This document shows positions 23,953-33,213 of a DNA stretch of 51,093 bases, one piece after another. The stretch's first letter is position 1. Each line of letters starts with the position of its first letter. Origin of the DNA: Burkholderiaceae bacterium (lineage in GTDB: Bacteria; Pseudomonadota; Gammaproteobacteria; Burkholderiales; Burkholderiaceae_B); contig JAGOAJ010000023.1 of the NCBI GenBank assembly GCA_017983955.1, positions 1 through 51,093 of the forward strand. Direction: 5' to 3'. Made by a program: the position numbers and the translations under genes. Below the pieces are notes generated by a model, which worked only from the letters and a program-made list of their open reading frames with translations, ran no database searches and was not told the origin of the DNA.

Positions 23953-26325
23953 ATGCAAAAGAATACGTGGCAAACTGTAGGCCAGCCGCTGGCGCACGAA
24001 AGCGCTGCACTGCACGTCAAGGGTACGGCGCTGTATACCGATGATTTACCCGAGCGCCATGGCATGTTGCATGCCGCGTTCGGACTGGCTGAACGTGCTC
24101 ATGCACGCGTGCTGTCCATGGATTTAAGCGCTGTTCGGCAGGCCGAGGGTGTGGTGGATGTGATTAGCCTGGACGATGTACCAGGGCATAAATACCTGGG
24201 ACCATTTCTGGCTGACGAGCCCGTGTTCGTGGATGAAATTACCCAATATCTGGGTCAGCCCTTGTTTGCGGTGGCCGCTACTAGCCACGACCTGGCGCGC
24301 CGCGCTGCTAGGTTGGCCGTGGTCGAGTACGAAGACCTGCAGCCCATACTGACGGTAGAAGAGGGGGCCAAGCAGCAGGCCTATGTTTTGCCGCCTGTGC
24401 GTATCCAAAAGGGTGATGTCCCGGCTGCACTAGCACTAGGCCCCAGGCGTTTACAGGGTGAGTTTTATTGCGGCGGCCAGGAACAGTTTTATCTGGAAGG
24501 CCAAATCGCTTATGCGGTTCCCGGCGAACAGCAGGAAATGCAGGTGTATTGTTCTACCCAACACCCCACCGAAATGCAGTTTATGGTCGCCCATGTGCTA
24601 AATCAGCCCGCGCATACCGTGAAGGTCGAGTGCCGTCGCATGGGCGGTGGCTTCGGTGGCAAGGAAAGCCAGTCCTGGCCTTTTGCCACAGTGGCAGCCC
24701 TGATTGCGCAGCGTACCGGTTTACCCGTGAAACTGCGTCCAGATCGCGACGACGATTTCATGATTACCGGCAAGCGTCACGATTTTCGCGTTTTATATGA
24801 CGTGGCCTACGGTGATGACGGTCAAATCAAAGCGGTGGCTTTCGAGCATCAGGTGCGCTGCGGTTATTCGGCAGACTTGTCGGGCGCGGTGGCTGATCGT
24901 CAGGTGTTTCATACCGACAACACCTATTTTCTGGACACTTTCGATATTTTATCGCTGCGTATCAAGACTCATACGCAGTCGAATACGGCATTTCGTGGCT
25001 TTGGCGGCCCGCAAGGCATACTGGCGATCGAATACGTCATTGACGATATTGCCATCAGTTTGGGTAAAGACGCGCTGGACGTGCGCAAGCTGAACTTTTA
25101 TGGCCACACTGAGCGTAACGTCACGCCGTATCAAATGAAGATTACGGATAACGTCATACACGAACTGGTGGACCAGCTGGAAGTGTCGTCTGATTACCGC
25201 GCGCGTCGTCAGCAGGTTATTCAATTCAATCAGGAAAACCGCATACTGAAAAAGGGTCTGGCCTTGGTGCCGGTCAAGTTTGGCATTTCGTTTACTGCTA
25301 CCCACTTGAATCAAGCGGGTGCCCTGGTGCATATTTATACCGATGGTTCCGTGCTGGTCAACCACGGCGGCACAGAAATGGGACAGGGCTTGAATACCAA
25401 GGTGGCCCAGGTGGTGGCCGAAGAACTAGGTTTGGGTATTGCCAGTATTAGGGTGTCTGCGGCTGATACTTCAAAAGTTGCCAATACTTCGGCAACGGCA
25501 GCATCAACGGGCACGGACTTGAACGGTAAGGCGGCGCAGGACGCTGCCCGCAAAATCAAGACCGCCCTGATCGCCTATGCCGCTGATCACTATGGCTGCG
25601 ATGCGGCAGATATCATGTTCCGATCGGGGCAAGTAATCTGCGGCGATCGTGTCACGCTGGCGTTTGCGGACTTTGTGCAGCAGGCCTGGATGGCGCGCAT
25701 ACCCTTGTGGTCGTCAGGCTTTTATCGCACCCCTAAAATCCATTACGACGTTAAAACCCTGACGGGGCGTCCGTTTTACTATTTTGTATATTGTGCCGCC
25801 GTTGCTGAGGTGGTGATAGACACTCTGACCGGCGAAAACCGCTTGTTGCGGGCCGACATCCTGTATGACGCAGGCCGGGCGCTGAATCCGGCGCTGGACC
25901 TGGGGCAGGTGGAAGGCGGATTTATACAAGGTATGGGCTGGTTGACCACTGAAGAACTATGGTGGGATGACAAGGGCAGGCTGATGACGCATGCTCCATC
26001 CACCTACAAAATTCCGTCCATATCGGATTGCCCGCCCATCATGAATGTTGCCTTTTTTGAAAACGGCAATACGGAAAACAATATTTACCAATCCAAAGCT
26101 GTGGGTGAACCGCCGCTACCGGCCGCCACTGCGGTGCTGTTGGCTATACGTGATGCGATTGCGGCCTGCGCTCAGCCTGGCGTGGCGCCACGCCTTGACG
26201 CCCCAGCTACCCCAGAGCGAATTCTGCAGACGCTGGATCAGGTGCAGCAGCCGCTGATGCCGTCTTCAGACGACCAAGCGCTTTATGGCGAGTCATTGCC
26301 GTCTACGCAGGAGTCTGTTGTTTGA
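23953..26325 (+). CDS. xdhB: Xanthine dehydrogenase molybdenum-binding subunit
   Basis: A 790-residue catalytic subunit holding the molybdopterin cofactor, where hypoxanthine and xanthine are hydroxylated. Motifs include GQEQFYLEGQIAYA, GGGFGGKESQ, the substrate-guiding Arg in AFRGFGGPQG, GGTEMGQGLNTKVAQ, TSATAASTGTDLNG and the catalytic glutamate in KAVGEPPLPAA near the C terminus. Length and order match bacterial XdhB. The 5' end has MQKNTWQTVGQPLAHESA, the usual family opening. The last base of its stop is shared with the xdhC start, so the maturation factor is made in step with the enzyme. Confidence 0.96.
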   Translation: MQKNTWQTVGQPLAHESAALHVKGTALYTDDLPERHGMLHAAFGLAERAHARVLSMDLSAVRQAEGVVDVISLDDVPGHKYLGPFLADEPVFVDEITQYLGQPLFAVAATSHDLARRAARLAVVEYEDLQPILTVEEGAKQQAYVLPPVRIQKGDVPAALALGPRRLQGEFYCGGQEQFYLEGQIAYAVPGEQQEMQVYCSTQHPTEMQFMVAHVLNQPAHTVKVECRRMGGGFGGKESQSWPFATVAALIAQRTGLPVKLRPDRDDDFMITGKRHDFRVLYDVAYGDDGQIKAVAFEHQVRCGYSADLSGAVADRQVFHTDNTYFLDTFDILSLRIKTHTQSNTAFRGFGGPQGILAIEYVIDDIAISLGKDALDVRKLNFYGHTERNVTPYQMKITDNVIHELVDQLEVSSDYRARRQQVIQFNQENRILKKGLALVPVKFGISFTATHLNQAGALVHIYTDGSVLVNHGGTEMGQGLNTKVAQVVAEELGLGIASIRVSAADTSKVANTSATAASTGTDLNGKAAQDAARKIKTALIAYAADHYGCDAADIMFRSGQVICGDRVTLAFADFVQQAWMARIPLWSSGFYRTPKIHYDVKTLTGRPFYYFVYCAAVAEVVIDTLTGENRLLRADILYDAGRALNPALDLGQVEGGFIQGMGWLTTEELWWDDKGRLMTHAPSTYKIPSISDCPPIMNVAFFENGNTENNIYQSKAVGEPPLPAATAVLLAIRDAIAACAQPGVAPRLDAPATPERILQTLDQVQQPLMPSSDDQALYGESLPSTQESVV

Positions 26326-27314
26326 TGGATGCAGCTATGCTTTTGCCTGGCGCGCCAGGCGTCTCGCCGTCAGTCTGGTTTGCTCATTTGCTGGCCAAGC
26401 TGGAAGCAGGCCAGCCTCAAGTTTTGATTACTGTGGTCAGGGCCTTGGGCTCCGTGCCCCGCGACCCTGGCGCCCGTATGTGGGTAGGGCCGGATTTGAC
26501 CGTCGACACCATAGGTGGTGGCCATCTGGAGTGGCAGGCCATTGCCCGGGCGCGCAACATGTTGCAGCAGGCCAGCAGCCAGCGGGAAGTTGTGCGCTAT
26601 GCGCTAGGCCCCAGTCTGGGGCAGTGTTGTGGCGGTGTTGTCTGGCTGGCTTTCGAACGCCTGGACCAAACGGATTTGGACTGGGGTCGTTTGCTGCTGC
26701 AGGCCGTAGACGAAGGCCGTTCGGTGCAGCGACTGGTCCGCCTGGGCGATAGCGACGGACTGGCGGTGTCTGGGGCTGCGGTTGAAATCATTCCGGCAGC
26801 AACGGATGCGAGCTGCGCTTGGAATGAAGCCGACAATCAGGTGGTTGACGTCTGGGCCGCGCCAGCCACCCACATCGTGGTCTGTGGCGCTGGTCACGTA
26901 GGGCATGCAGTCATCAATATCCTGGGTAGCTTGCCAGTGCAGGTCAGTTGGCTGGACCCGCGTGAAGATTGCTGGCCGGTACAGCCGCCGCGCAATGTGC
27001 GCTGTATCCAAGGCGATGCCGACGATGTGGTCGACTTGCCGGATAACGCGTATTGGCTGGTGCTGACCCATAACCATGCTCTGGATATGCAGTTGGTCGA
27101 AGCGATTTTTCAGCATAGAACGTTTCGTTTCCTGGGCCTGATCGGCTCTAAAACCAAGAAGGCGCGCTTTGTGTCGCGCCTAAGCCGTCGCTTTCCCAGC
27201 GAACTGGTCGAGCGTATGCAATGCCCCATAGGGCTGATTGCAACATCCAGTAAAGACCCCGCAATTATCGCTGTCTCTGTGGTGGCGCAAATCCTTAGTG
27301 TCACGGGCGCTTAG
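26325..27314 (+). CDS. xdhC: XdhC, molybdenum cofactor chaperone for xanthine dehydrogenase
   Basis: A 329-residue XdhC/CoxI-family protein. These bind the molybdenum cofactor, promote its sulfuration and insert it into XdhB; they are not part of the mature enzyme. Visible marks are VRALGSVPRDPGARMWV, TIGGGHLEW, the LGQCCGGVVWL cysteine motif, and a C-terminal Rossmann segment THIVVCGAGHVGHAVINIL followed by LIGSKTKKARF. ATG 26325 overlaps the xdhB stop by one base, with GGAG eleven bases upstream; a TTG one codon earlier is less likely. It closes the purine operon; alaS follows after 61 bases with its own probable promoter. Confidence 0.93.
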   Translation: MDAAMLLPGAPGVSPSVWFAHLLAKLEAGQPQVLITVVRALGSVPRDPGARMWVGPDLTVDTIGGGHLEWQAIARARNMLQQASSQREVVRYALGPSLGQCCGGVVWLAFERLDQTDLDWGRLLLQAVDEGRSVQRLVRLGDSDGLAVSGAAVEIIPAATDASCAWNEADNQVVDVWAAPATHIVVCGAGHVGHAVINILGSLPVQVSWLDPREDCWPVQPPRNVRCIQGDADDVVDLPDNAYWLVLTHNHALDMQLVEAIFQHRTFRFLGLIGSKTKKARFVSRLSRRFPSELVERMQCPIGLIATSSKDPAIIAVSVVAQILSVTGA

Positions 27315-27335
27315 CCCGCAAGTCAAATCTACCTC

Positions 27336-27341
27336 TATAAT
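27336..27341 (+). promoter_or_regulatory. Candidate -10 box of the alaS promoter
   Basis: TATAAT lies 35 bases before the alaS start in the gap after xdhC. A matching -35 box at normal distance is poor, so an activator or read-through from xdhC may also contribute. Confidence 0.45.
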
Positions 27342-27375
27342 CAATGGTTACTTCTAATTTAGCGTTGTTTCCGCA

Positions 27376-29997
27376 ATGAAAACCTCTGAAATACGTCAAA
27401 AATTCCTATCGTTTTTTGAATCGAAAGGGCATCAGGTCGTGCCGTCATCATCGCTGGTGCCTGGCAATGACCCCACGCTGCTGTTCACCAACGCGGGTAT
27501 GGTGCAGTTCAAGGATGTATTCACAGGCAAGGAAACCCGCCCTTACCACCGGGCTACATCGTCCCAGCGCTGCGTGCGCGCAGGCGGCAAGCACAATGAC
27601 TTGGAAAACGTCGGCTATACCGCGCGTCACCATACATTTTTTGAAATGCTGGGCAACTTCAGCTTTGGGGATTACTTCAAACGCGAAGCCATACACCACG
27701 CCTGGGAACTGTTGACCCAGGTATATGGGCTGCCCGCCGAAAAACTGTGGGTTACCGTTTATCACGAAGATGATGAAGCCTACGACATCTGGGCCAAAGA
27801 AATTGGCGTGCCCACTGAACGCATCATACGTATAGGTGACGACGAAGGCGGTCGCTACTCGTCAGATAACTTCTGGCAAATGGGCGACACCGGCCCTTGC
27901 GGCCCATGTTCCGAAATTTTCTACGATCACGGCCCGGAAATCTGGGGCGGCCCTCCTGGTTCGCCTGAAGAAGACGGCGACCGCTATATCGAAATCTGGA
28001 ACCTGGTTTTCATGCAATTCGAGCGCGACGCACAAGGCAATATGCCCTTGCTGCCCAAGCCCTGCGTGGACACCGGCATGGGACTGGAGCGCATTGCCGC
28101 CGTATTGCAGCACGTGCATTCCAACTATGAAATTGATTTGTTCCAGGCCTTGATCAAGGCCGCTGCGCGTGAGACCGGCACTACCGACCTGGCCGATAAC
28201 TCGCTGAAAGTTATCGCCGATCACATCCGCGCCTGTAGCTTCCTGATCCTGGATGGCGTCATTCCCAGCAACGAAGGGCGTGGTTACGTCTTGCGTCGCA
28301 TAATACGTCGTGCCTTGCGCCACGGCCATAAGCTGGGTCAGTCCGGCGTGTTCTTCCATCGTTTGGTGGCTGATTTGGCTGCCCAGATGGGCGAGGCCTA
28401 CCCAGAATTAGTGGCTCAGCAAGACCGTATTGCCCAGGTGCTGAAGCAAGAAGAAGAACGCTTCAGTTTGACGCTGGAACACGGTATGAAAATTCTGGAC
28501 GCTGCCTTGGCAGAAGTGCCCGAAGGCGGGCGTCTGGATGGTCAGACCTTGTTCACTTTGTACGACACCTATGGCTTTCCGGTAGACCTGACTGCCGACA
28601 TTTGTCGTGAGCGTAAAGTCGATGTGGATCTGGATGGCTTCGAAACCGCCATGACGCGTCAGCGCGATCAAGCCCGTGCTGCAGGCAAGTTCAAGGCGGC
28701 CGAAGGCCTAAGCTATAACGGCGCAGAAACCCGCTTCGAAGGCTACGACCACCTGCAAAGCCAGGGCAAGGTTGTTGCCTTGTATGTAGCTGGCACGTCG
28801 GTGGATAGCGTTGAGGCAGGTCAGGAAGCTATCGTTGTGCTGGACGCTACCCCGTTCTACGCCGAGTCTGGTGGTCAGGTCGGTGATACCGGTTTTTTGC
28901 TGGGTCAGGCTGCCCGCTTCCAAGTGGCGGATACCCAAAAAATTCAAAGCAACGTTTCAGGCCATCATGGTCAGTTGCTGGAAGGGCGTCTTACCGTCGG
29001 CGATATCGTAGAGGCCCAGGTAGATGCACAGCAACGTGCTCGCACCGTGCGCAATCACTCGGCTACCCACTTGATGCACAAAGCCTTGCGCCAAGTGCTG
29101 GGCCAACACGTGCAACAGCGCGGCTCGCTGGTCGATGCCGACAAAACCCGCTTTGACTTTGCGCACGACGCACCCATGAACGCTCAGCAAATCGCCAGCG
29201 TAGAGCAGATAGTCAATGCTGAAATTTTGCTTAACCAAGCAGTAGCCGCACAGACCATGTCGTATGACGATGCAGTGCAGGGCGGGGCGGTAGCCCTGTT
29301 TGGCGAAAAATACGGCGACAGCGTACGCGTGCTGGACATAGGCTTTTCACGTGAACTGTGCGGTGGCACGCACGTAGCACGTACCGGCGACATAGGCTTG
29401 TTTAAGATTTTGTCCGAAGGCGGCGTCGCCGCCGGCGTACGCCGCATCGAAGCCGTTACTGGCGAAAATGCATTGAACTGGGTGCAGCAAACCAATGCAG
29501 CACTACAGCACGCTGCCAGCTTGCTGAAAACCCAGCCTGCTGACTTGGCCGACCGCATCGTATTAATGCAAAACCAGTTGCGTACCCTGGAACGCGAGCG
29601 CGACCAATTACAAAGCAAACTGGCCGCGTCAGCGGGCAACGATTTGGTCAGCCAGGCCTTGGTACTGAATGGCGACGCCAAACTGCTGGTGGCCAATATC
29701 GCCGGTGCGGACCCCAAGGCCTTGCGTGGCATGGTGGATCAGCTTAAAGATCGTTTAAAGTCAGCTGTCGTCTTGCTGGCGGCTGTCGCTGATGGGAAAA
29801 TCAGCCTGGTAGGCGGCGTTACAGCCGACTTGTCAGCCAAGCTCAAAGCGGGCGACCTGGTCAGCACCGTGGCCTCTCAGCTAGGCGGCAAGGGCGGTGG
29901 CCGCCCCGATATGGCCATGGGTGGCGGTACTGACATCGCCGCACTGGATGGCGCCTTGGCCGGTGTAGAAGCCTGGGCTCGCGAAAAGCTGGCCTAA
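27376..29997 (+). CDS. alaS: Alanyl-tRNA synthetase
   Basis: An 873-residue class II synthetase, full length for the family. The aminoacylation domain opens with [24 protein letters not shown] and has [12 protein letters not shown] and TGMGLERI. The editing domain holds [12 protein letters not shown] (HxxxH zinc motif) and [13 protein letters not shown]. The C-terminal oligomerisation/C-Ala domain ends [24 protein letters not shown] 27376 is the natural start. By eye about 9 of 36 isoleucine codons are ATA. It stands between the purine operon and a TusA-family gene and ends at a GC-rich hairpin. Confidence 0.97.
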   Translation: MKTSEIRQKFLSFFESKGHQVVPSSSLVPGNDPTLLFTNAGMVQFKDVFTGKETRPYHRATSSQRCVRAGGKHNDLENVGYTARHHTFFEMLGNFSFGDYFKREAIHHAWELLTQVYGLPAEKLWVTVYHEDDEAYDIWAKEIGVPTERIIRIGDDEGGRYSSDNFWQMGDTGPCGPCSEIFYDHGPEIWGGPPGSPEEDGDRYIEIWNLVFMQFERDAQGNMPLLPKPCVDTGMGLERIAAVLQHVHSNYEIDLFQALIKAAARETGTTDLADNSLKVIADHIRACSFLILDGVIPSNEGRGYVLRRIIRRALRHGHKLGQSGVFFHRLVADLAAQMGEAYPELVAQQDRIAQVLKQEEERFSLTLEHGMKILDAALAEVPEGGRLDGQTLFTLYDTYGFPVDLTADICRERKVDVDLDGFETAMTRQRDQARAAGKFKAAEGLSYNGAETRFEGYDHLQSQGKVVALYVAGTSVDSVEAGQEAIVVLDATPFYAESGGQVGDTGFLLGQAARFQVADTQKIQSNVSGHHGQLLEGRLTVGDIVEAQVDAQQRARTVRNHSATHLMHKALRQVLGQHVQQRGSLVDADKTRFDFAHDAPMNAQQIASVEQIVNAEILLNQAVAAQTMSYDDAVQGGAVALFGEKYGDSVRVLDIGFSRELCGGTHVARTGDIGLFKILSEGGVAAGVRRIEAVTGENALNWVQQTNAALQHAASLLKTQPADLADRIVLMQNQLRTLERERDQLQSKLAASAGNDLVSQALVLNGDAKLLVANIAGADPKALRGMVDQLKDRLKSAVVLLAAVADGKISLVGGVTADLSAKLKAGDLVSTVASQLGGKGGGRPDMAMGGGTDIAALDGALAGVEAWAREKLA

Positions 29998-30004
29998 TAG
30001 GATT

Positions 30005-30044
30005 GCGCGGCGGCTGAATCCCAACCGCCGCGCTTAAGTTTTAA
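30005..30044 (+). terminator. Hairpin terminator between alaS and the TusA-family gene
   Basis: GCGCGGCGG (30005-30013) and CCGCCGCGC (30025-30033) form a perfect 9-pair GC stem with an 11-base loop. TTAAGTTTTAA follows, a moderate T tract. It overlaps the leader of the next gene, so partial read-through is possible. Confidence 0.7.
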
Positions 30045-30052
30045 GCATAATC

Positions 30053-30301
30053 ATGACTGATACTCTGACCCCACCCTCAGCAGACCTGGAAACCGACGCC
30101 TCGGGGCTGAAATGCCCCATGCCCATACTGCGCGCCAAAAAAGCCTTGGCGCAGCTGGAAAGCGGTCAAGTCCTGAAGGTGATCACCACCGACATCCACG
30201 CTTTGCGTGACTTCCAGGCCTTTGCCAAGCAAACCGGCAATACCTTGCTTGCTCAGATCGAGTCTGAAAGCAATATCGTTCATTACCTGCAGCGTCGCTG
30301 A
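30053..30301 (+). CDS. TusA/SirA-family sulfur carrier protein
   Basis: An 82-residue small cytoplasmic protein with the TusA-family motif GLKCPMPILRAKKAL; Cys20 of CPxP would carry the persulfide. It fits the two-layer TusA fold in length and has the VITTDIHALRDFQAFAKQTG stretch common in the family. TusA itself relays sulfur for 2-thiouridine in tRNA. Stand-alone paralogues serve other sulfur transfers, for example to molybdenum cofactor enzymes. It lies just after alaS, past a hairpin, with its own ATG at 30053. No tusBCD partners are seen, so the exact relay is unknown. Confidence 0.85.
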   Translation: MTDTLTPPSADLETDASGLKCPMPILRAKKALAQLESGQVLKVITTDIHALRDFQAFAKQTGNTLLAQIESESNIVHYLQRR

Positions 30302-30314
30302 TCGAAAGTCCCAT

Positions 30315-30378
30315 TCTGAGCTTGCAACAAGCCCGCAAGGGCGGTGCGACTAATGTACCCGCAGCGCTAAGGCTCAGA
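30315..30378 (+). other. Possible stem-loop in the TusA-family 3' region
   Basis: TCTGAGC (30315-30321) can pair with GCTCAGA (30372-30378). The span between includes the small hairpin GCCC-GCAA-GGGC (30331-30342), with a GNRA loop. No T tract follows. It may be a 3' end structure or chance. Confidence 0.3.
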
Positions 30379-30412
30379 TTACGCTCGTGAAGCGTCAGTA
30401 CTCACACACCAA

Positions 30413-30752
30413 ACACTGTCTAGTTCCTTCTGTGCCATCGGCCGTCAATCGCCGTACTCACTCTGTGCCCCCGCTTGCGCGAAAGGCACTCCCGTGACCA
30501 CGACGCTTGCCCGCCTTATGGGCTGACACAAGACTTCACTGGCGATGCTTCATCGTTAATTTACTGGGTGTTAGCAACTTGCTATAGACATACGTCTACC
30601 CAACCCACACAACCACCCCCAAAAGACCTGTTCTGAACCCACGCCTAGCCCGTAGTGGTAGGTCCTTACGGCAGTGGCTTTGACGCAGCGGGGCCACCGA
30701 GTAAGGAGCCTGCCACTTAAGGGCGGACGTCCCTATAGGACCAGCAAGCTAA
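30413..30752 (+). repeat. Structured intergenic element, copy B
   Basis: Inverted and diverged copy of the element at 17430-17760, lying about 110 bases after the TusA-family stop and about 190 bases before ectA. Its plus strand corresponds to the minus strand of copy A. The main hairpin is kept: 30655-30669 pairs with 30701-30716 around one bulged G; inside it GTGGC (30674-30678) pairs with GCCAC (30693-30697), with a 14-base loop. Two pairs differ from copy A by full compensatory change (30675/30696 and 30660/30711) and two by a switch between U-A and U-G. The second inverted repeat of copy A is partly decayed here. It ends in two similar units of about 30 bases containing GGACGTCC- or CGGACGTAC-like words. 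Confidence 0.8.
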
Positions 30753-30835
30753 TACGAGAAGAGCGGACGTACCCACAAGACTAACAAGCAGACACCAGAC
30801 CTTGTCATCTCACAGTAACAAAGTAATACACTGGG

Positions 30836-30864
30836 TTGACACAGATACTTAGACACAATACCAT
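30836..30864 (+). promoter_or_regulatory. Sigma-70 promoter for ectABCD
   Basis: A consensus TTGACA (30836-30841) and TACCAT (30859-30864) are exactly 17 bases apart, about 80 bases before the ectA start. The gap between it and ectA would form a leader of roughly 70 bases. Osmotic control is expected from the genes, but no regulator (EctR-type) lies nearby. Confidence 0.65.
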
Positions 30865-30943
30865 TTGAGTTGAAATGATTTTCAGTGAATTGATTTCTAT
30901 AGTCATAGATCAACTGAGGATTGCCCACTTAAACGTAACTATC

Positions 30944-31486
30944 ATGTCAACTATCAACCTTCGCCAGCCGAAAAAACAAGATGCTTATGCCATCCATCAA
31001 CTGATTGCACAGTGCCCGCCGCTGGACCTCAACTCCATCTACACCTATTTGTTACTTGCCGAGCACCATGCATCTACCTGTGTAATAGCAGAGCTTGATG
31101 GCGGGCAGCTAGGTGGATTTATCTCTGCTTATGTCCATCCCAATCAGACCGATACGCTGTTTATCTGGCAGGTTGCCGTATGCGTTGATGCCAGGGGATG
31201 TGGCTTGGGTCAGCGCATGATTCAACACCTGCTGCAGCGTCCACGGCTTGAACCTATCCGTTACTTGGAAACCACGGTGGGGCCAGCCAACATGGCGTCA
31301 CGCCGTATGTTTGCGAGGGTTGCGGATAGTGCCTGCGCAGCAGTCAATGAAAGTGCCTTGTTTGATCGCAGCTTATTTGGACCTGATGGTCACGAGGATG
31401 AGCGCTTGATACGCATTGGTCCTTTGAGCTGCGCTGCTGGCATGGTCATTGAATCGCACACACCGATAGTTCACGCTCTTATTTAA
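30944..31486 (+). CDS. ectA: L-2,4-diaminobutyrate N-acetyltransferase
   Basis: The first committed acetylation step of ectoine synthesis: EctA moves acetyl from acetyl-CoA to diaminobutyrate. The 180-residue protein is a GNAT enzyme. It has the EctA opening LRQPKKQDAYAIHQLIAQC, the SIYTYLLLAEHHASTCVIAE segment, the acetyl-CoA loop VDARGCGLGQRMI and the TTVGPANMASRRMF tail. The frame is open to an ATG at 30875, but ATG 30944 gives the family N terminus; its ribosome-binding site is poor. EctB acts before it in the pathway and its gene follows after 17 bases. Confidence 0.93.
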   Translation: MSTINLRQPKKQDAYAIHQLIAQCPPLDLNSIYTYLLLAEHHASTCVIAELDGGQLGGFISAYVHPNQTDTLFIWQVAVCVDARGCGLGQRMIQHLLQRPRLEPIRYLETTVGPANMASRRMFARVADSACAAVNESALFDRSLFGPDGHEDERLIRIGPLSCAAGMVIESHTPIVHALI

Positions 31487-31503
31487 ACGAGACAGGACAT
31501 ATT

Positions 31504-32811
31504 ATGAATCTAGAAATATTCGACCGCATGGAATCCGAAGTGCGGGGTTATGTACGTTCATTTCCCGTGGTGTTTAAACACGCTATTGGGTCCATCCTGA
31601 CTGACGAAGCTGGCCGCGAATACATTGATTTTTTCAGTGGTGCCGGAACCTTGAATTATGGGCACAACAACCCGCTGTTCAAGCAGAAGCTGATCACTTA
31701 TTTGCAGGACGACGGCGTGGTGCATGGTCTGGACATGGCCACCAGCGCGAAGAAGGAATTCCTGGAAACGTTAGACAGGGTGTTGTTCAAGCCGCGTGGC
31801 TGGGAATATACCGTGCAGTTCACTGGCCCGACTGGCACGAATGCGGTCGAGGCGGCGTTGAAGCTTGCCCGTCAGGTCAAGGGTAGGCAAAATATTATTT
31901 CGTTTACGCATGGTTTTCATGGCGTCAGCGGCGGCTCGCTGGCGGTGACCGCCAATGCAAAGTTCCGTGCGGCTGCTGGCGTGGCTTTGGCCAACACCAG
32001 CTTTATGCCCTACGACGGTTACTTGGGCGCCGACATGGACACCATTGCCTTTATGGATCGCATGCTATCCGATTCCAGTAGCGGCATAGACCATCCTGCC
32101 GCCGTCATCGTGGAAACGGTACAAGGCGAAGGCGGTGTGAATGTTGCTTCGGCGCGTTGGCTGAAAGGCTTGGAAGCGCTGTGTCGTCGTCATGACATGC
32201 TGCTGATTGTGGATGATATCCAGGTGGGTTGTGGACGGACTGGTGATTTCTTTAGCTTTGAACAGGCTGGCATACGTCCTGACATTGTGACCTTGTCCAA
32301 ATCCCTGTCCGCTTATGGCCTGCCTATGTCTTTGGTGCTCTTTCGTCCCGAGCTGGATATCTGGAAACCTGGTGCACATAGTGGTACTTTCCGCGGCAAT
32401 AACCTGGCTTTTGTGGCGGCAACGGCCGCCTTGAATACCTATTGGGCAGATGGTACGTTTGCCGCCGAAACGGCTCGTAAAGCCGATATCGTGCAAAAAA
32501 CCTTGAAGAGTATTGCGGGTATGTACCCAGACTTAGGGCTGACAGTCCGGGGGCGCGGCCTGATTCAAGGATTGGCTTCCACCAGGCACCCTGAGCTGGC
32601 TAGTCTAGTGGCTAAGCAAGCCTTTGAGCATGGCCTGATCATCGAGACTTCGGGTGCGGATGACGAGGTGTTGAAAGTGCTGCCGGCGCTAACCATAGAT
32701 GATCGGCAGTTAAGCCTGGGCTTGGACATCATTGAACGTAGTGTGGCGGATGTATTCGCAGGACAGGGCGTTAAAGCCAAAGTATTGAAATTCGGTGGAG
32801 CAGGGCGATGA
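31504..32811 (+). CDS. ectB: Diaminobutyrate-2-oxoglutarate transaminase
   Basis: A 435-residue PLP-dependent class III aminotransferase that makes L-2,4-diaminobutyrate from aspartate semialdehyde and glutamate. The N terminus ([19 protein letters not shown]) is characteristic of EctB. The [16 protein letters not shown] and [14 protein letters not shown] segments bind [14 protein letters not shown] carries the Asp that holds the pyridine nitrogen, and [10 protein letters not shown] has the Schiff-base Lys266. ATG 31504 has an AGGA nearby. Its stop overlaps the ectC start by ATGA. It is distinguished from generic ornithine transaminases by the ectoine neighbours and this N terminus. Confidence 0.96.
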   Translation: MNLEIFDRMESEVRGYVRSFPVVFKHAIGSILTDEAGREYIDFFSGAGTLNYGHNNPLFKQKLITYLQDDGVVHGLDMATSAKKEFLETLDRVLFKPRGWEYTVQFTGPTGTNAVEAALKLARQVKGRQNIISFTHGFHGVSGGSLAVTANAKFRAAAGVALANTSFMPYDGYLGADMDTIAFMDRMLSDSSSGIDHPAAVIVETVQGEGGVNVASARWLKGLEALCRRHDMLLIVDDIQVGCGRTGDFFSFEQAGIRPDIVTLSKSLSAYGLPMSLVLFRPELDIWKPGAHSGTFRGNNLAFVAATAALNTYWADGTFAAETARKADIVQKTLKSIAGMYPDLGLTVRGRGLIQGLASTRHPELASLVAKQAFEHGLIIETSGADDEVLKVLPALTIDDRQLSLGLDIIERSVADVFAGQGVKAKVLKFGGAGR

Positions 32812-33203
32812 TAGTTAGAAATGTAAAAGACGTAATAGGCACCAAGGACGAAATCAAGACGGATACATGGATGAGCCGCCGCGTCTTGTTAAAGCAAGAC
32901 GGCATGGGGTTTTCATTTCATGAGACCACCATTTTTCCTGGCACAGAAACCCATATTCACTATCAGAACCACCTTGAGGCGGTTTGGTGTATTGAAGGCG
33001 ATGGCGAGATTGAAACCATAGCCGATGGGAAAAAATATGCCTTGGGGCCGGGCGTGGTCTACGCTCTGGATCAACATGACGAGCATTGGCTGCGTGGCGG
33101 CTCCGAAGCCTTGCGCGTTATTTGTGTATTTAATCCGCCATTGACCGGAACCGAGGTGCATGATCAGGATGGCGTGTACCCCGCTGATGTGTCAGTGGAT
33201 TAA
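32808..33203 (+). CDS. ectC: Ectoine synthase
   Basis: A 131-residue cupin that cyclises N-gamma-acetyl-diaminobutyrate to ectoine. It opens [12 protein letters not shown], as EctC proteins do. The cupin core has [29 protein letters not shown], with the metal-site Glu, Tyr and His region, and [14 protein letters not shown]. The length is exactly that of the family. The gene overlaps ectB by four bases and ectD begins 11 bases after its stop, so the four genes form one operon. Confidence 0.97.
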   Translation: MIVRNVKDVIGTKDEIKTDTWMSRRVLLKQDGMGFSFHETTIFPGTETHIHYQNHLEAVWCIEGDGEIETIADGKKYALGPGVVYALDQHDEHWLRGGSEALRVICVFNPPLTGTEVHDQDGVYPADVSVD

Positions 33204-33213
33204 AGGAGGTTTT

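Larger units (their letters stand above)
30302..30943. other. Long intergenic region before ectA
   Basis: This 642-base gap contains three things: a possible hairpin after the TusA-family gene, the copy B structured repeat, and the ect promoter. Nothing in it looks like a conventional gene. One 40-codon stretch inside the repeat parallels an open frame in copy A, but stops and a base insertion break it. Confidence 0.7.

Noticed and set aside
17430-30752. Copies A and B as ends of a composite transposon carrying the purine genes
   Set aside because: No transposase or resolvase, no target duplication, clear divergence between copies, and the block includes the core gene alaS, which is unlikely cargo.
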